Assembly (NCBI GenBank): GCA_016712175.1
Contig: JADJRQ010000003.1
Location: 62,001 to 126,000, forward strand
Reading direction: 5' to 3'
Length of the DNA: 64,000 nucleotides
DNA from: Solirubrobacterales bacterium
Lineage (GTDB): Bacteria > Actinomycetota > Thermoleophilia > Solirubrobacterales > 70-9
The notes below the pieces were generated by a model that was not told the DNA's origin, searched no databases, and saw nothing but the letters and a program-made list of their open reading frames with translations. A program made the translations under genes and the position numbers. Positions 33,057 through 43,240 of the stretch are shown here, in pieces. Positions within the stretch are counted from its first letter, which is position 1; each line of letters begins with the position of its first letter.

Positions 33057-34748
33057 ATGGGGACCGTCCTCTTTCCATCACTTCGTGGGTATCGCAAGGG
33101 CTGGCTTCGTAACGACTTGGTCAGTGGTCTCACTGTCTGGGCGGTTCGCGTCCCGGAGGCGCTCGCGTACGCGTCGATTGCCGGGGTTTCGCCGGTGGTC
33201 GGGCTCTACGCCGCTCCGGCGGCTCTGATCTTCTACGCAGCCTTCGGCAGCTCCCGACAGCTGATCGTCGGCCCGGGTTCGGCGACCGCAGCACTTTCCG
33301 CCGCAACGATCGGCGACATGGTCGCGCCGGGGAGTGGTGCCTTTCTGGCGCTGACGACGACCCTGGCGATCACGACCGGAATGATCGCCCTGGTGGCCGG
33401 GTTTCTGCGACTCGGCTTCCTCGCCAGCTTTATTTCCGAACCGGTGATCAAGGGGTTCATCATCGGCCTCGCTTTGACCATCATCATCGGACAGGTACCG
33501 GGATTGCTCGGAATGCAGGGAGGGTCGGGAGAGTTCTTCACGAAGCTCTGGGCGGTCCTGACGAACCTCTCGACAGCCGATGGCCTGACGGCGCTGATCG
33601 GGATCCTCTCGCTCGGTTTCATCCTCGGGGTCAAACGGGTTTCAAGGTCGGTGCCGGGTTCCCTGATCGTCGCCCTCGTCGCGATCGTCCTGGTAACGAC
33701 GCTCAATCTGCAGGACCACGGGGTCGCGATTGTGGGAGCGATCGACACCGGCCTTCCGGATTTCGGGACGCCCGACGTGCCTTCCGGGCACTGGGGCGAT
33801 CTGATGGCGGGCGGCTTCGCGATGTTGCTCATCGCGTTCGCCGAAGGTCTCGGCGCGGCCAAGACGTTTGCGGCAAAAGAGCATGAGCAGGTCGATGCCA
33901 ACAAGGAGTTGATCGGACTTGGCGCGGCCAGTCTCGGCGCCGGCCTCAGTGGTGGCATGTCGGTCAACGGCAGCCTCTCAAAGTCGGCCGTGAACGTGGA
34001 CAGTGGAGCGAAGTCCCAAATGTCGGGTCTCTTCGTCGCGGCCCTCACGATCCTCACGATCCTTTTCCTCACGGGTCTTTTCGAAGATCTTCCCGAGGCG
34101 ACTCTTGCAGCGATCGTGATAGCGGCCGTCATCGATCTGGTCGATGTGCCCGCGCTGATCCGATTCTTCAAAGCACCCGGCCGCAGCGACCGGGCCCGCC
34201 TCGGAGTTGCCGGCCGGCCGGACTTCATCGCTTCCGTCGCGGCGATGCTGGGCGTACTGGTTTTCGACACGCTGCCCGGGTTGATCATCGGCATCATCGT
34301 TTCGATCCTCCTGCTGGTTTACCGGACATCGAGGCCGAACATCGCGGTGCTTGGCAAGGCCCCCGGTGAAGGAGGGCAGTTCAACGACATCAAACGACAC
34401 CCGGAGAACCGTCCGGTCCGGGGGATCTCTGTCCTCAGGGTCGAAGGCGGGCTCTTCTTCGCCAACGCAGACACGGTTACGGCAGAAATTCGAAAGCGTG
34501 GTTCGAAGGAAGGAGTCAAGGCGGTGATCATTGACGCCGAAACGGTTCCGTTCATCGACATCAGTGCGATGAACGCACTCAATGATCTCGCGGCCGAGTT
34601 CTCCGGCGAAGGGAAGCGCCCGGTCATGGCGCGGAACACCGGGACAGTGCGAGAAGAACTCGAACGCAGCGGTTCCGGCTACGGTTGGGAGGTATTTCCG
34701 GGAGTCCGGGAAGCCGTAGACGCTCTTACGGCTTCGGGCCTCGGATAA
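33057..34748 (+). CDS. SulP family anion transporter with STAS domain
   Basis: From ATG 33057 the protein has 563 residues: about 10-12 membrane helices, starting with the family pattern VPEALAYASIAGVSPVVGLY, then EPVIKGFIIGLALTII and SVNGSLSKSAVN, and a C-terminal STAS domain (about 445-555) with VIIDAETVPFIDISAMNAL. SulP proteins move sulfate, bicarbonate or other anions. The open frame extends far upstream, but that part is antisense to the ABC ATPase. In this family the first helix usually has a Gln where this one has Glu (VPEALAY). Confidence 0.92.
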   Translation: MGTVLFPSLRGYRKGWLRNDLVSGLTVWAVRVPEALAYASIAGVSPVVGLYAAPAALIFYAAFGSSRQLIVGPGSATAALSAATIGDMVAPGSGAFLALTTTLAITTGMIALVAGFLRLGFLASFISEPVIKGFIIGLALTIIIGQVPGLLGMQGGSGEFFTKLWAVLTNLSTADGLTALIGILSLGFILGVKRVSRSVPGSLIVALVAIVLVTTLNLQDHGVAIVGAIDTGLPDFGTPDVPSGHWGDLMAGGFAMLLIAFAEGLGAAKTFAAKEHEQVDANKELIGLGAASLGAGLSGGMSVNGSLSKSAVNVDSGAKSQMSGLFVAALTILTILFLTGLFEDLPEATLAAIVIAAVIDLVDVPALIRFFKAPGRSDRARLGVAGRPDFIASVAAMLGVLVFDTLPGLIIGIIVSILLLVYRTSRPNIAVLGKAPGEGGQFNDIKRHPENRPVRGISVLRVEGGLFFANADTVTAEIRKRGSKEGVKAVIIDAETVPFIDISAMNALNDLAAEFSGEGKRPVMARNTGTVREELERSGSGYGWEVFPGVREAVDALTASGLG

Positions 34749-34792
34749 GCTCGGCTGACCAGTCCGCCCCTGAACAATTTGGAGGAAGCAGC

Positions 34793-35158
34793 ATGAACGT
34801 CACCGGAGTCGATTTCACAATCGTGCCGATCCAGGACTTCGAGAAGTCGAAGGAGTTCTACGGCGAGGTGCTCGGGCTGGAGCAGTCGAAGCAGTGGGGG
34901 GACATGCCCGCTCAGGAGTACGAGACCGGCAGCCTCACGATCGCGCTGATGCAGCCGGATGCTTTCGGCCAGACCTTTGCTCCGCACAACTTCCCGATCG
35001 CGCTTCATGTCGACGATGTCGCCGAAGCTCGCGCTGAACTGGAAAGCAAGGGCGTCAACTTCGTCGCGGACACGATCGACTCCGGCGTCTGCCATATGGC
35101 GATCTTCAGCGATCCGGACGGCAACGCCCTGATGCTGCACAGCCGTTACGCGGACTGA
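34793..35158 (+). CDS. VOC (glyoxalase/bleomycin resistance) family protein
   Basis: The ATG at 34793 follows ttggaggaagcagc, a strong ribosome site. The 121-residue protein has a paired beta-alpha-beta VOC fold: VDFTIVPIQDFEKSKEFYGE, VLGLEQS and the second module FPIALHVDDVAEARAELESKG with FSDPDGNALMLHSR. Conserved metal-ligand positions His (ALHVDD) and Glu are only partly clear. It may be a lyase, dioxygenase or binding protein. It is 11 bases before a crotonase gene. Confidence 0.85.
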   Translation: MNVTGVDFTIVPIQDFEKSKEFYGEVLGLEQSKQWGDMPAQEYETGSLTIALMQPDAFGQTFAPHNFPIALHVDDVAEARAELESKGVNFVADTIDSGVCHMAIFSDPDGNALMLHSRYAD

Positions 35159-35169
35159 GGAAACCAAAC

Positions 35170-35853
35170 ATGACTGAGATAGTCACCTACCACCTCAATG
35201 AAGGGGTGGCGACGATCACTCTGGATGACGGCAAGGTCAACGCCCTGTCGATCGACATGCTGAACGAGCTTCACGAGATGTTCGATCGAGCTGCTTCCGA
35301 TGAAGCAGTGGTCGTGTTGACCGGCCGGGAGAAGTATTTCTCGGCCGGGTTCGACCTGAAGGTGTTCACCGAGACGCCCGAGCGGCTCACTGAGATGATC
35401 GGGCTTGGTGCGACCCTTTGCGAAAAGGTGCTGGCCTTTCCGACGCCGGTGATCACGGCCTGCACTGGTCATGCTCTGGCGGCCGGGACGTTCATCCCGA
35501 TGTGCGCGGACTACCGGATCGGACTTGACGGCGACTTCAAGTACGGGCTGAATGAGGTGAAGATCGGTTTGACGATGCCGCTATTCGTTCAGGAGATCGC
35601 CCGCCAGAGGCTGACCCCGGCCGAGTTGAGCCGAGCCACGATAACTGCCCGTAGCTATTCGCCTTCCGAGGCGGTGGGAGCTGGATTCCTGGATTGTGCG
35701 GTTTCGGCCGACGGGTTCGAGTCGGCGATCGCGGTGGCAGTCGAAGAACTGAAAGGACTCAATCCGGCAGCCCACGCGGCAACGAAACTCCGGGTCAGGG
35801 CCGACGCGATCGTCGCAGTTCGCGAGGCGATCGAGACGGAGCTCGCTACCTGA
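35170..35853 (+). CDS. Enoyl-CoA hydratase/isomerase family protein
   Basis: This is a short crotonase (227 residues). It has ITLDDGKVNALSIDML, the first oxyanion-hole segment FSAGFDLKVF, the second (TGHALAAGTFIPMCADYRIG), and LNEVKIGLTMPLFVQEIARQ. The classic hydratase glutamates are not clearly placed, so an isomerase or other crotonase activity is possible. It opens a plus-strand run of catabolic genes. Confidence 0.88.
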   Translation: MTEIVTYHLNEGVATITLDDGKVNALSIDMLNELHEMFDRAASDEAVVVLTGREKYFSAGFDLKVFTETPERLTEMIGLGATLCEKVLAFPTPVITACTGHALAAGTFIPMCADYRIGLDGDFKYGLNEVKIGLTMPLFVQEIARQRLTPAELSRATITARSYSPSEAVGAGFLDCAVSADGFESAIAVAVEELKGLNPAAHAATKLRVRADAIVAVREAIETELAT

Positions 35854-35889
35854 GAGAGAATCCAGGAAAGTCCAACCGATGCGAGTGAA

Positions 35890-37313
35890 ATGAGACCGGA
35901 GCTGTTGGCGACGAGCGCTGCTGGATTGGCTGCCTTGATCAGGAAGGAGGGGTGACGGTTATGGAAATCGTGGACTCTCACATTGCCCGGATCGAAGAGG
36001 TGAACCCGGCACTGAACGCCTTGGTCACACCGATGTTCGACCAGGCGCGGCAGCAGGCGAAGGCTGCCGACCAGCGCATCGCTACCCAGGGTTCCAATGA
36101 CCTGCCCCCGCTCTTCGGAGTCCCGGTCACAGTCAAGGACTGCTGGCCTGTCGCAGGCGTTCGATTCACGGCCGGCTCCTGGTTCATGCGCGACAACGTG
36201 GCCGATTCCGACGCGGAGATCGTGAAGCGCCTGAAGGTTGCCGGAGCAATCATCCTTGGCAAGACCAACCTCCCCGACATGTCCTGGGGTTTCGAAACGA
36301 TCAATCCGGTCTTCGGGCGAACGAACAACCCGAGGACGCCGGGAAGGACCGTGGGTGGCAGCAGCGGAGGGGAGGGCGCGATGATCGCGGCCGGTGGTTC
36401 GCCTCTGGGCTTTGGCAGCGACATCGGCGGGTCCCTTCGCAACCCGGCGGCGAACAACGGCTGCGTCAGCCTGAAGCCTTCGACAGGACGCGTTTCGACC
36501 GAAGGGCACGTACCTGTGGTCGATGAAGCCGTGCGCGGATTCAACGTCGCCGGACCGCTTGCGCGAAGAGTCGAAGATCTTCATCTGGCACTTTCGGTGC
36601 TCGAAGGTGAGCCACAGTCAGATCTCCCACCGGTAGCGGGAGTCGCCTGCGTAGTCAACGTGAAGAACGGCCCGATCCCGGTCAGAAAGGAAGTTGCCGA
36701 GACCGTGACGCAGGCCGCCGGATCGCTCGAAGCCGCCGGCATGGCGGTGACCCGGAATGATTCTCTGCCGCTCGACCGTCTGGGATTCATCTACACCGCT
36801 CTGCTCCGGAAGTTCGCGTTAACCGGCATTCGGAAAGACCTCGGTGGAGGATCGGAGTACAGCACGATCCGAGAACTGCTCCGCGGATACACCGGCACGG
36901 CCAGGATCTCGCGAGAAGCGCTGATCGTCGAGAGCTACATCAGGTTCGGCGGGCGGATCGGGCCGTTGCTCGGCGAGGACAGCTTCGAGCGCCTCGAGCT
37001 TCACAAGGACCGGATCCTCGACGCGATTGGCGACGGGGTACTGCTCTGTCCGCTCCTCATGACCAGACCAGGCCGCCATGGCGCGACCTACCGCCCCCTG
37101 ACCCAGATTCCGTATGCGAGTCCGTTTAACGCGACCGGAATGCCCGCGGCGATCGTGCCGGTGCGCTGGACGAAGAACGGGCTGCCGCTGGCGGTCCAGG
37201 TCGTGGCGCGTGAAGGGGCTGACGAACTTGTTCTTTCCGTCGCGGCCGAGCTCGAACGGGTCTTCGGTGGATGGCACATGGCGGAGGTCAAATCGGCGAA
37301 AGTGAAGACATGA
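35890..37313 (+). pseudogene. Amidase (amidase signature family), frameshift near the start
   Basis: From ATG 35890 the first frame reads RPELLATSAAGLAALIRKEG and stops at 35953-35955. The GGGG run at 35949-35952 lacks one base relative to the natural continuation VTVMEIVDSHIARIEEVNPA, which then runs to 37313. A GTG at 35952 could restart translation without the first helix. The Ser-cisSer-Lys site is complete: VTVKDCW (Lys), GGSSGGEGAMIAAGG (cis-Ser) and GSDIGGSLRNPA (nucleophile). Such enzymes cleave aliphatic or aromatic amides; the substrate is unknown. The gene overlaps the next start by four bases. Confidence 0.85.
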
Positions 37314-38224
37314 GCGAACTGACGACCATGACCTACGAAGTGGATGATCGCGTCGCCCGGATCACTCTGAATCGGCCAGATCGCGGCAATGGGATCACCC
37401 GCTCGCTGGTTTCAGAACTGGAGCAGTCTGTCGAGCGGGCCGATCTGGACCCCGATGTCCACGCGATCCTCCTCGCCGGGAACGGCAAAGGATTCTGCGG
37501 CGGCTACGACCTGGTTGAATCGGCCGAAGGCGAAGCGCGAATGGGGGAGGACACTGCGGCGCCTCCCGGGTCGGCGCTCGATCCGGCGGTCATGGGAGCC
37601 AACCACGACCCGGATGGAACCTGGGATCCGATGGTCGACTATTCGATGATGAGCCGAAATGTCCGTGGCTTCATGTCGCTTTTCAATTGCTCGAAGCCCG
37701 TGGTCTGCAAGGTTCACGGGTTCTGTGTGGCGGGTGGTACCGACATGGCCCTATGTAGTGACCTGCTTGTCATCGCCGACGACGCGAAGATCGGCTACCC
37801 GCCGGCAAGGGTCTGGGGCACGCCGACGACTTCGATGTGGACCTACCGTCTCGGACCCCAGCGGGCCAAGCGGCTGCTGTTCACCGGTGACAGCCTCTCC
37901 GGGGCCGAAGCCGTGGACTGGGGGCTTGCGATCGAGGCTCCTTCGCCTGCCGAGCTGGACAAAAGGACGGAGATTCTCGTTGCACGAATCGCCCGCAACC
38001 CGCTCAACCAGCTCCAGATGATGAAGCTGCTCGTGAACCAGTCATTGCAGGCTCAGGGTCTGCATCAGACACAGATCCTCGGCACGGTCTTTGACGGCAT
38101 CGCCCGGCATACGGAGGAGGGTTTCAGTTTCCAGCAGCGCGCGGCGGAGAAGGGATTCCGGGAAGCGGTCAGCGAACGTGACGAACCTTTTGGGGACCGG
38201 GGACCATCGACTTTCAAGGGCTGA
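37310..38224 (+). CDS. Enoyl-CoA hydratase/isomerase family protein
   Basis: From ATG 37310 (overlapping the amidase stop as ATGA) the protein has 304 residues. Crotonase signatures are ITLNRPDRGNGITRSLVSEL, the oxyanion segment GFCGGYDLVESAEG and VHGFCVAGGTDMALCSDLLV. A 35-residue insertion with Asp/Pro (about 85-120) lies between the two. A C-terminal extension ends DRGPSTFKG. The reaction cannot be assigned; it is longer than the crotonase at 35170. Confidence 0.88.
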   Translation: MSELTTMTYEVDDRVARITLNRPDRGNGITRSLVSELEQSVERADLDPDVHAILLAGNGKGFCGGYDLVESAEGEARMGEDTAAPPGSALDPAVMGANHDPDGTWDPMVDYSMMSRNVRGFMSLFNCSKPVVCKVHGFCVAGGTDMALCSDLLVIADDAKIGYPPARVWGTPTTSMWTYRLGPQRAKRLLFTGDSLSGAEAVDWGLAIEAPSPAELDKRTEILVARIARNPLNQLQMMKLLVNQSLQAQGLHQTQILGTVFDGIARHTEEGFSFQQRAAEKGFREAVSERDEPFGDRGPSTFKG

Positions 38225-38302
38225 GGCCGGTAGATCGGCCGCAAGCGAGCTTCGACGGAATAGACTCGAAGTCAGGCAAGCGCCAACCGAAGGAGACCCT
38301 CT

Positions 38303-40258
38303 GTGCTGACCGAGAACCAGCTGGCCACACTGACTGCCGTCTGTGACACCGTCGTGCCGTCGATCGACCGGGAGGACGACGAATTTGGCGTCTGGGCGCG
38401 AAGTGCGAGTGACATCGGGGCCGACAAGGCGGTCGTCACGGCGATTGAAGCTATGGAACCCGAGGCGCAGGCAGGGCTCGCGGAGTTGCTCGACGTATTC
38501 GAGCTCCAAGGCTTTTCAAAACTGTCCCAGGCCTCGCGGGAACAGACTTTCACCACGATGTCGCTGGCTTCACGTGATGCCGCCTTCGGTATCGGTGCGC
38601 TGACCGGCCTGACCCTGTTCTTCGCCTACAACCTGCCGCCGAATCCGGTCTGGCCACAGCTCGGATTCCCCGGACCGGTATCCGCGCCGCCGCAGGTCGA
38701 GAAGCCGATCACCCCGCTGACGCCGGCCGACGGCGACGTACTCGAGGCTGATGCCGTGATTGTCGGGTCCGGAGCCGGGGGAGGGGTTATCGCGGCCCGC
38801 CTGGCCGCGGCCGGACTCAAGGTGATCGTGCTCGAAGCCGGTGGATACTTCAACGAGGCTGACTTCGACCAGACCGAACTCGGCGGATACTCCCGCCTCT
38901 ACTGGCGTGGTGGTCCGACCCCGTCTGCCGACTTCAACGTGAGCCTCCAGGCTGGTTCCTGCCTTGGTGGCGGCACTGTGATCAACTGGACCAACTGCCT
39001 GCGGACCAGGCCAAAGGTCCGGGAGGAATGGGCAGAAAACGGGCTCACTGACGTCGCGACCTCATCTTTCGACGAGCACCTCGATTCCGTGTGGCAGAGG
39101 ATCTCGGCGAACGCTGACTGTTCCGAGCTCAACCCCTCCCATGAATCCTGGCGTCGTGGTGCCGAGTCGCTCGGCTGGTCGTGGGAGAAGGTGGATCGGA
39201 ACTGGGACAAAGACCTCCATGATCCGCAGATGGCCGGCTTCATGGGCTGGGGTGACCAGTCCGGAGCCAAGCAGTCCGGGCTCAAGACTTACCTCCAGGA
39301 CGCAGTTGATGACGGGGCCGACGTCGTGGTCGGTTGTTTTGCCGAACGGATTCTCGTCGACGACGGCCGGGCTGCCGGCGTGGTTGCTCGTATCGGCGAT
39401 GGCGAGATCACGGTCCACGCGCCGCGCGTGGTGGTTGCGGCCGGTGCTCTGGAGTCGCCGGCGCTACTCCTCCGCTCAGGGATCGGCGGGCCTGCCACTG
39501 GTCAGTACCTGCGCCTTCATCCATGCACCAGCGTCTTCGGCGATTACGGCACGGACCAGAAGGCCTGGTGGGGTGCTCCGCAGGCCGGCATCGTCGACGA
39601 GTTTTCGGCCGGGAGCGATGACGATGGTTATGGCTTCCTGCTCGAAGGCGTGCAGTACACGACGGGCCTTGCAGCATCGGCCATCCCATTCACGACCGCC
39701 GTGGAGCACAAGCAGGGGATGGTCGATTTCAAGAATGCCTCGTCGACGATCGGCCTGATCCGCGACCACGGTCACGGCCAGGTCTCGCTCGACGAAAAGG
39801 GCCAGGCGCAGCCGTTCTACTCGATGACCGATCCCCTTGACATCGCGACAACCCGCCGTGCACTCGAAGCCCAGATCCGGGTGCACGTCGCCGGTGGAGC
39901 CCGGGCGATGCAGATACTCGCTGAAGGCCTGCCGACCTGGCGGATCGGGGATGACCTGGAAGCCTTCGTTGCCCGCAGCTCCCGAATTCCCCTTCGCGCC
40001 GGTGGGGCCCGCATGTTCTCGGCCCACCAGATGGGAACCTGCCGCATGGGCGATGACCCGGCAACCAGCGTGGCCGACCCCCGCGGCGAGCTTCATGACA
40101 CTCCCGGAGTCTGGATCGGGGACGGATCGGCCTTCCCGACCTCATCCGGAACGAACCCGATGATCTCGATCATGTCTCTGGCCTCACGCACTGCTGAGCA
40201 GATCGTGTCGGCAGCCAGACAGGCGTTACCCACTACCGACAGGGAGACCGTCACATGA
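38303..40258 (+). CDS. GMC oxidoreductase, long-chain alcohol oxidase-like
   Basis: The 651-residue flavoprotein has an extra N-terminal helical domain (about 1-140, LATLTAVCDTVVPSIDRED) that resembles the gluconate 2-dehydrogenase subunit 3-like region of fatty alcohol oxidases. The FAD Rossmann motif is AVIVGSGAGGGVIAARLA (151-168), followed by GSCLGGGTVINWTN. The C-terminal catalytic pair is visible in SAHQMGTCRMGDD and SSGTNPMISIMSLASRTAE. It should oxidise a primary or secondary alcohol. It overlaps the next gene, an aldehyde dehydrogenase, by four bases, which fits an alcohol to aldehyde to acid route. Confidence 0.9.
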   Translation: MLTENQLATLTAVCDTVVPSIDREDDEFGVWARSASDIGADKAVVTAIEAMEPEAQAGLAELLDVFELQGFSKLSQASREQTFTTMSLASRDAAFGIGALTGLTLFFAYNLPPNPVWPQLGFPGPVSAPPQVEKPITPLTPADGDVLEADAVIVGSGAGGGVIAARLAAAGLKVIVLEAGGYFNEADFDQTELGGYSRLYWRGGPTPSADFNVSLQAGSCLGGGTVINWTNCLRTRPKVREEWAENGLTDVATSSFDEHLDSVWQRISANADCSELNPSHESWRRGAESLGWSWEKVDRNWDKDLHDPQMAGFMGWGDQSGAKQSGLKTYLQDAVDDGADVVVGCFAERILVDDGRAAGVVARIGDGEITVHAPRVVVAAGALESPALLLRSGIGGPATGQYLRLHPCTSVFGDYGTDQKAWWGAPQAGIVDEFSAGSDDDGYGFLLEGVQYTTGLAASAIPFTTAVEHKQGMVDFKNASSTIGLIRDHGHGQVSLDEKGQAQPFYSMTDPLDIATTRRALEAQIRVHVAGGARAMQILAEGLPTWRIGDDLEAFVARSSRIPLRAGGARMFSAHQMGTCRMGDDPATSVADPRGELHDTPGVWIGDGSAFPTSSGTNPMISIMSLASRTAEQIVSAARQALPTTDRETVT

Positions 40259-41688
40259 ATCCCGCCACGCTCGCGAGGACTTCACAGCTTTTTATCGGTG
40301 GTGCCTGGGTCGATCCGGCAACCGATGAGGCGATCGAGGTGGTCAACGCCACCACCGAAGAGGTGATGGGCTCAGTTCCCGCTGGGACCGCATCGGACGT
40401 AGACGCCGCGGTCGCTGCAGCCAACGCTGCCGCGGAACCATGGAGTGAGCTATCACCGAACGACCGGGCCGCGATCTGCACCGGCATCGGAGCAAGGCTC
40501 CAGGATCGCGCCGAGGAGATCGCCTCATTGATCTCGCAGGAACTCGGCAGTCCGCTTCAGCAGTCCCTGATGATCCAGGCCGGGTTGCCGGCAATCACTT
40601 TCATGTCGATGGAGCACCTGGTTGAACACCTGCCCTGGGAAGAGACCATCGGCAACTCGCTGATTGTGCGGGAGCCGGTTGGAACTGTCGGCGCAATCAC
40701 CCCCTGGAACTACCCCCTCCATCAGATCGCCGCGAAGGTCGCCCCGGCGATGACCGCCGGCTGCACCATCGTCGTCAAGCCGAGCGAAGTTGCACCGCTC
40801 AGTGCGTTCATCCTGGCCGAGATCATGGAGGAGGTCGGGGTTCCGCCCGGCGTCTTCAACCTGGTCACAGGAACTGGCCCTGTGGTCGGCGAAGCGATCG
40901 TCACCCACGCCGGCATTGATGCCGTCTCATTCACGGGATCGACCGTTGCCGGCCGTCGGGTCAGTGAGCTGGCTGCCGCCTCGGTCAAGCCGGTGACGCT
41001 GGAGCTCGGTGGCAAGTCAGCCAACCTGATCCTCGACGACGCCGACCTCGAAACTGCCGTGGTCGACGGCATCCAGAAGTGCTTCATCAACTCCGGCCAG
41101 ACCTGCTCGGCCCTGACCCGCATGCTGGTTCCGCGCGAAGCATTGCCAACCGTCGAAGCAATCGTCCAGGCGGCGATCGACGAAGTAAAGGTCGGTGATC
41201 CGTCGGACCCGAAAACGACTCTCGGGCCGCTGGTCTCCGACATCCAGCGCGAACGAGTGCGTGGGTTGATCAAAACCGGCATCGAAGAGGGCGCCAGGCT
41301 GGTCTGTGGCGGTTCCGAAGCCCCGGAGGGCCTCGATACCGGCTACTTCGTCAAACCCACTGTCTTCAGTGATGTCACCCCGGGAATGACCATTGCTCAG
41401 GAGGAAGTCTTCGGACCAGTCCTGGTGATCATGGCCTACGAAGACGAAGACGATGCCATCAGCCTGGCCAACGCGACCCGCTATGGCCTCGCCGGCGGTG
41501 TCTGGTCCGCTGACGAGGAGCGTGCAAAACGGGTTGCGCGCCGCATGGACACAGGCCAGGTCGAAATCAACGGCGGTGTCTTCAATCCTCTGGCACCTTT
41601 CGGCGGCCGCAAGATGTCAGGGCACGGCAGAGAACTCGGTCCCTACGGGATCGAGGACTACCTCTCACTGAAATCGATGCAGCTCTAG
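40255..41688 (+). CDS. NAD(P)-dependent aldehyde dehydrogenase
   Basis: The 477-residue enzyme has the full family set: TPWNYPLHQIAAKVAPAM, FTGSTVAGRRV, the general-base motif LELGGKSANLI, the catalytic Cys in NSGQTCSALTRML, and EEVFGPVLVIM. It ends KSMQL. The start overlaps the alcohol oxidase stop as ATGA. The likely job is oxidation of the aldehyde made by that enzyme. A strong terminator hairpin follows. Confidence 0.95.
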   Translation: MNPATLARTSQLFIGGAWVDPATDEAIEVVNATTEEVMGSVPAGTASDVDAAVAAANAAAEPWSELSPNDRAAICTGIGARLQDRAEEIASLISQELGSPLQQSLMIQAGLPAITFMSMEHLVEHLPWEETIGNSLIVREPVGTVGAITPWNYPLHQIAAKVAPAMTAGCTIVVKPSEVAPLSAFILAEIMEEVGVPPGVFNLVTGTGPVVGEAIVTHAGIDAVSFTGSTVAGRRVSELAAASVKPVTLELGGKSANLILDDADLETAVVDGIQKCFINSGQTCSALTRMLVPREALPTVEAIVQAAIDEVKVGDPSDPKTTLGPLVSDIQRERVRGLIKTGIEEGARLVCGGSEAPEGLDTGYFVKPTVFSDVTPGMTIAQEEVFGPVLVIMAYEDEDDAISLANATRYGLAGGVWSADEERAKRVARRMDTGQVEINGGVFNPLAPFGGRKMSGHGRELGPYGIEDYLSLKSMQL

Positions 41689-41697
41689 GGTCTCGCG

Positions 41698-41731
41698 GCC
41701 TGTCCTCCGCGCACAAGCGTGGAGGACAGGC
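41698..41731. terminator. Strong bidirectional terminator hairpin
   Basis: The arms gcctgtcctccgcgc and gcgtggaggacaggc pair over 15 positions with one G-U, around an ACAA tetraloop. It lies between the convergent aldehyde dehydrogenase genes. There is no T run, which is common for high-GC actinobacterial terminators. Confidence 0.8.
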
Positions 41732-41754
41732 GTCAGGACCCGATTCTTTGCGCC

Positions 41755-43127
41755 CTACTTCAGGGTGCGGATCAGCTTCTTGTTTACGAACTCGTCGATG
41801 CCGTACTTGCCGAGCTCGCGTCCGAAGCCGGATCGCTTCACTCCGCCGAACGGGAGTTCCGCGCCGTCGAGCAGGGTTCCGTTGACGTAGACCATGCCGG
41901 CTTCGATGCGGTCGGCCACCCGGGCCGCCTGCTCGGGGTCGGTGGAGAACACATAGGAACCGAGCCCGAACGGGGTGTCGTTGGCCAGTTCGATTGCCTC
42001 TTCCTCGGAAGAGACCTTGTACACCGAGGCCACCGGGCCGAAGAACTCCTCGTGATAGGCGTCGTTGTCCTTTGAAATCTCGGTCAGAATCGTGTTTTCG
42101 AAGAAGTTGCCTTCGTGGCCCCCTCCGGTGACAACCTTTGCCCCCTGTGCGACCGCCCGGTCGAGCTGGTCCTTGAGCCGCTCGGACGCGGCCGCCGAAG
42201 AGAGCGGACCCATCGCGGTCTCCTCCTTGGTCGGATCCCCGGTTTCGGCACCGGCCATCGCCTTGGTCATGCCTTCCAGGGGAACTCGTCGTAGAGCTCG
42301 TCGGCGACGATGAATCGCTTCGCGGCGTTACAGGACTGACCGGTGTTGTCGAGCCGGGCATCGGTGCCTGCACTAATGGCTTCCTCGAGGTCGTCCGTGC
42401 CGAGCAGAATGAAGGGGTCGGATCCTCCCAGTTCGAGCACGACCTTCTTCAGGTTTCGCCCGGCGATCTCGGCGACAGCCGCGCCGGCCCTTTCGGAGCC
42501 GGTCAGTGACACGGCGCGCACCCTGGGGTCGGCGATCACGTCAGCGACCTGGTCGTTGGTGGCCAGGATCGTCTGGAAGGCGCCCTCGGGCAGGCCGGCG
42601 TCGTCGTACATCTTCTGGATCGCGGCGGCCGATTCGGGGCATTGGGGGGCGGGTTTGAGCAGGATCGTGTTGCCGAGCACCAGGTTCGGTCCCGCGAAAC
42701 GGGCGACCTGGTAGTAGGGAAAGTTCCACGGCATGATCCCGATCAATGGACCGATCGCGCTGCGGCGAATCACCGCGGTGCCTTCGCCGGCAAGCAAATC
42801 GATCGGCTCGTCCTGCAGGAACTCCTCGCCGTTGGTGGCGTAGTAGCCGTAGATGTCGGCGCAGAAATCGATCTCACCAAGTGCCTGCTCGACCGGCTTG
42901 CCCATTTCGCGGACGATGATTTCGGCAAGTTCATCGCGGCGTTCGGTGTGAAGATCGGCGACCTTCTGGATCAGCGCCGCACGCTCGGCGACGGTCGAGT
43001 TCCGCGACCAGCCGTTATAGGCCTCATCGGCCTTGGCGATGGCGGCACTCAGATCGCCGTCGGAAATCTCCGGGTACTCCCTGACCTGTTCGTCGGTTGC
43101 CGGGTTCACGACTGCGTAGCTGCTCAT
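41755..43127 (-). pseudogene. NAD-dependent aldehyde (succinate-semialdehyde-type) dehydrogenase, frameshift
   Basis: The first part starts at ATG 43127 (SSYAVVNPATDEQVREYPEI) and has MPWNFPYYQVARF, LTGSERAGAAVAE, LELGGSDPFILL and the catalytic Cys in DNTGQSCNAAKRFIV. At a C run (plus-strand GGGG at 42279-42282) the frame changes: ...ELYDEF should go on as LEGMTKAMAGAETGD. The second part ends GIDEFVNKKLIRTLK at 41755. Joined, it has about 456 residues. The pattern resembles YneI/GabD2-like enzymes. The break may be an assembly error. Confidence 0.87.
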
Positions 43128-43240
43128 TGGACTCCAATCTCAAACGGGGGAAGGGAAACTCAGCCGCGGTTCGCGACCAAGCGGATTTCATCCGAGTCTA
43201 CCCGGCGATCAGATAACTGCAATGAAGCTTAAGCTCCGCG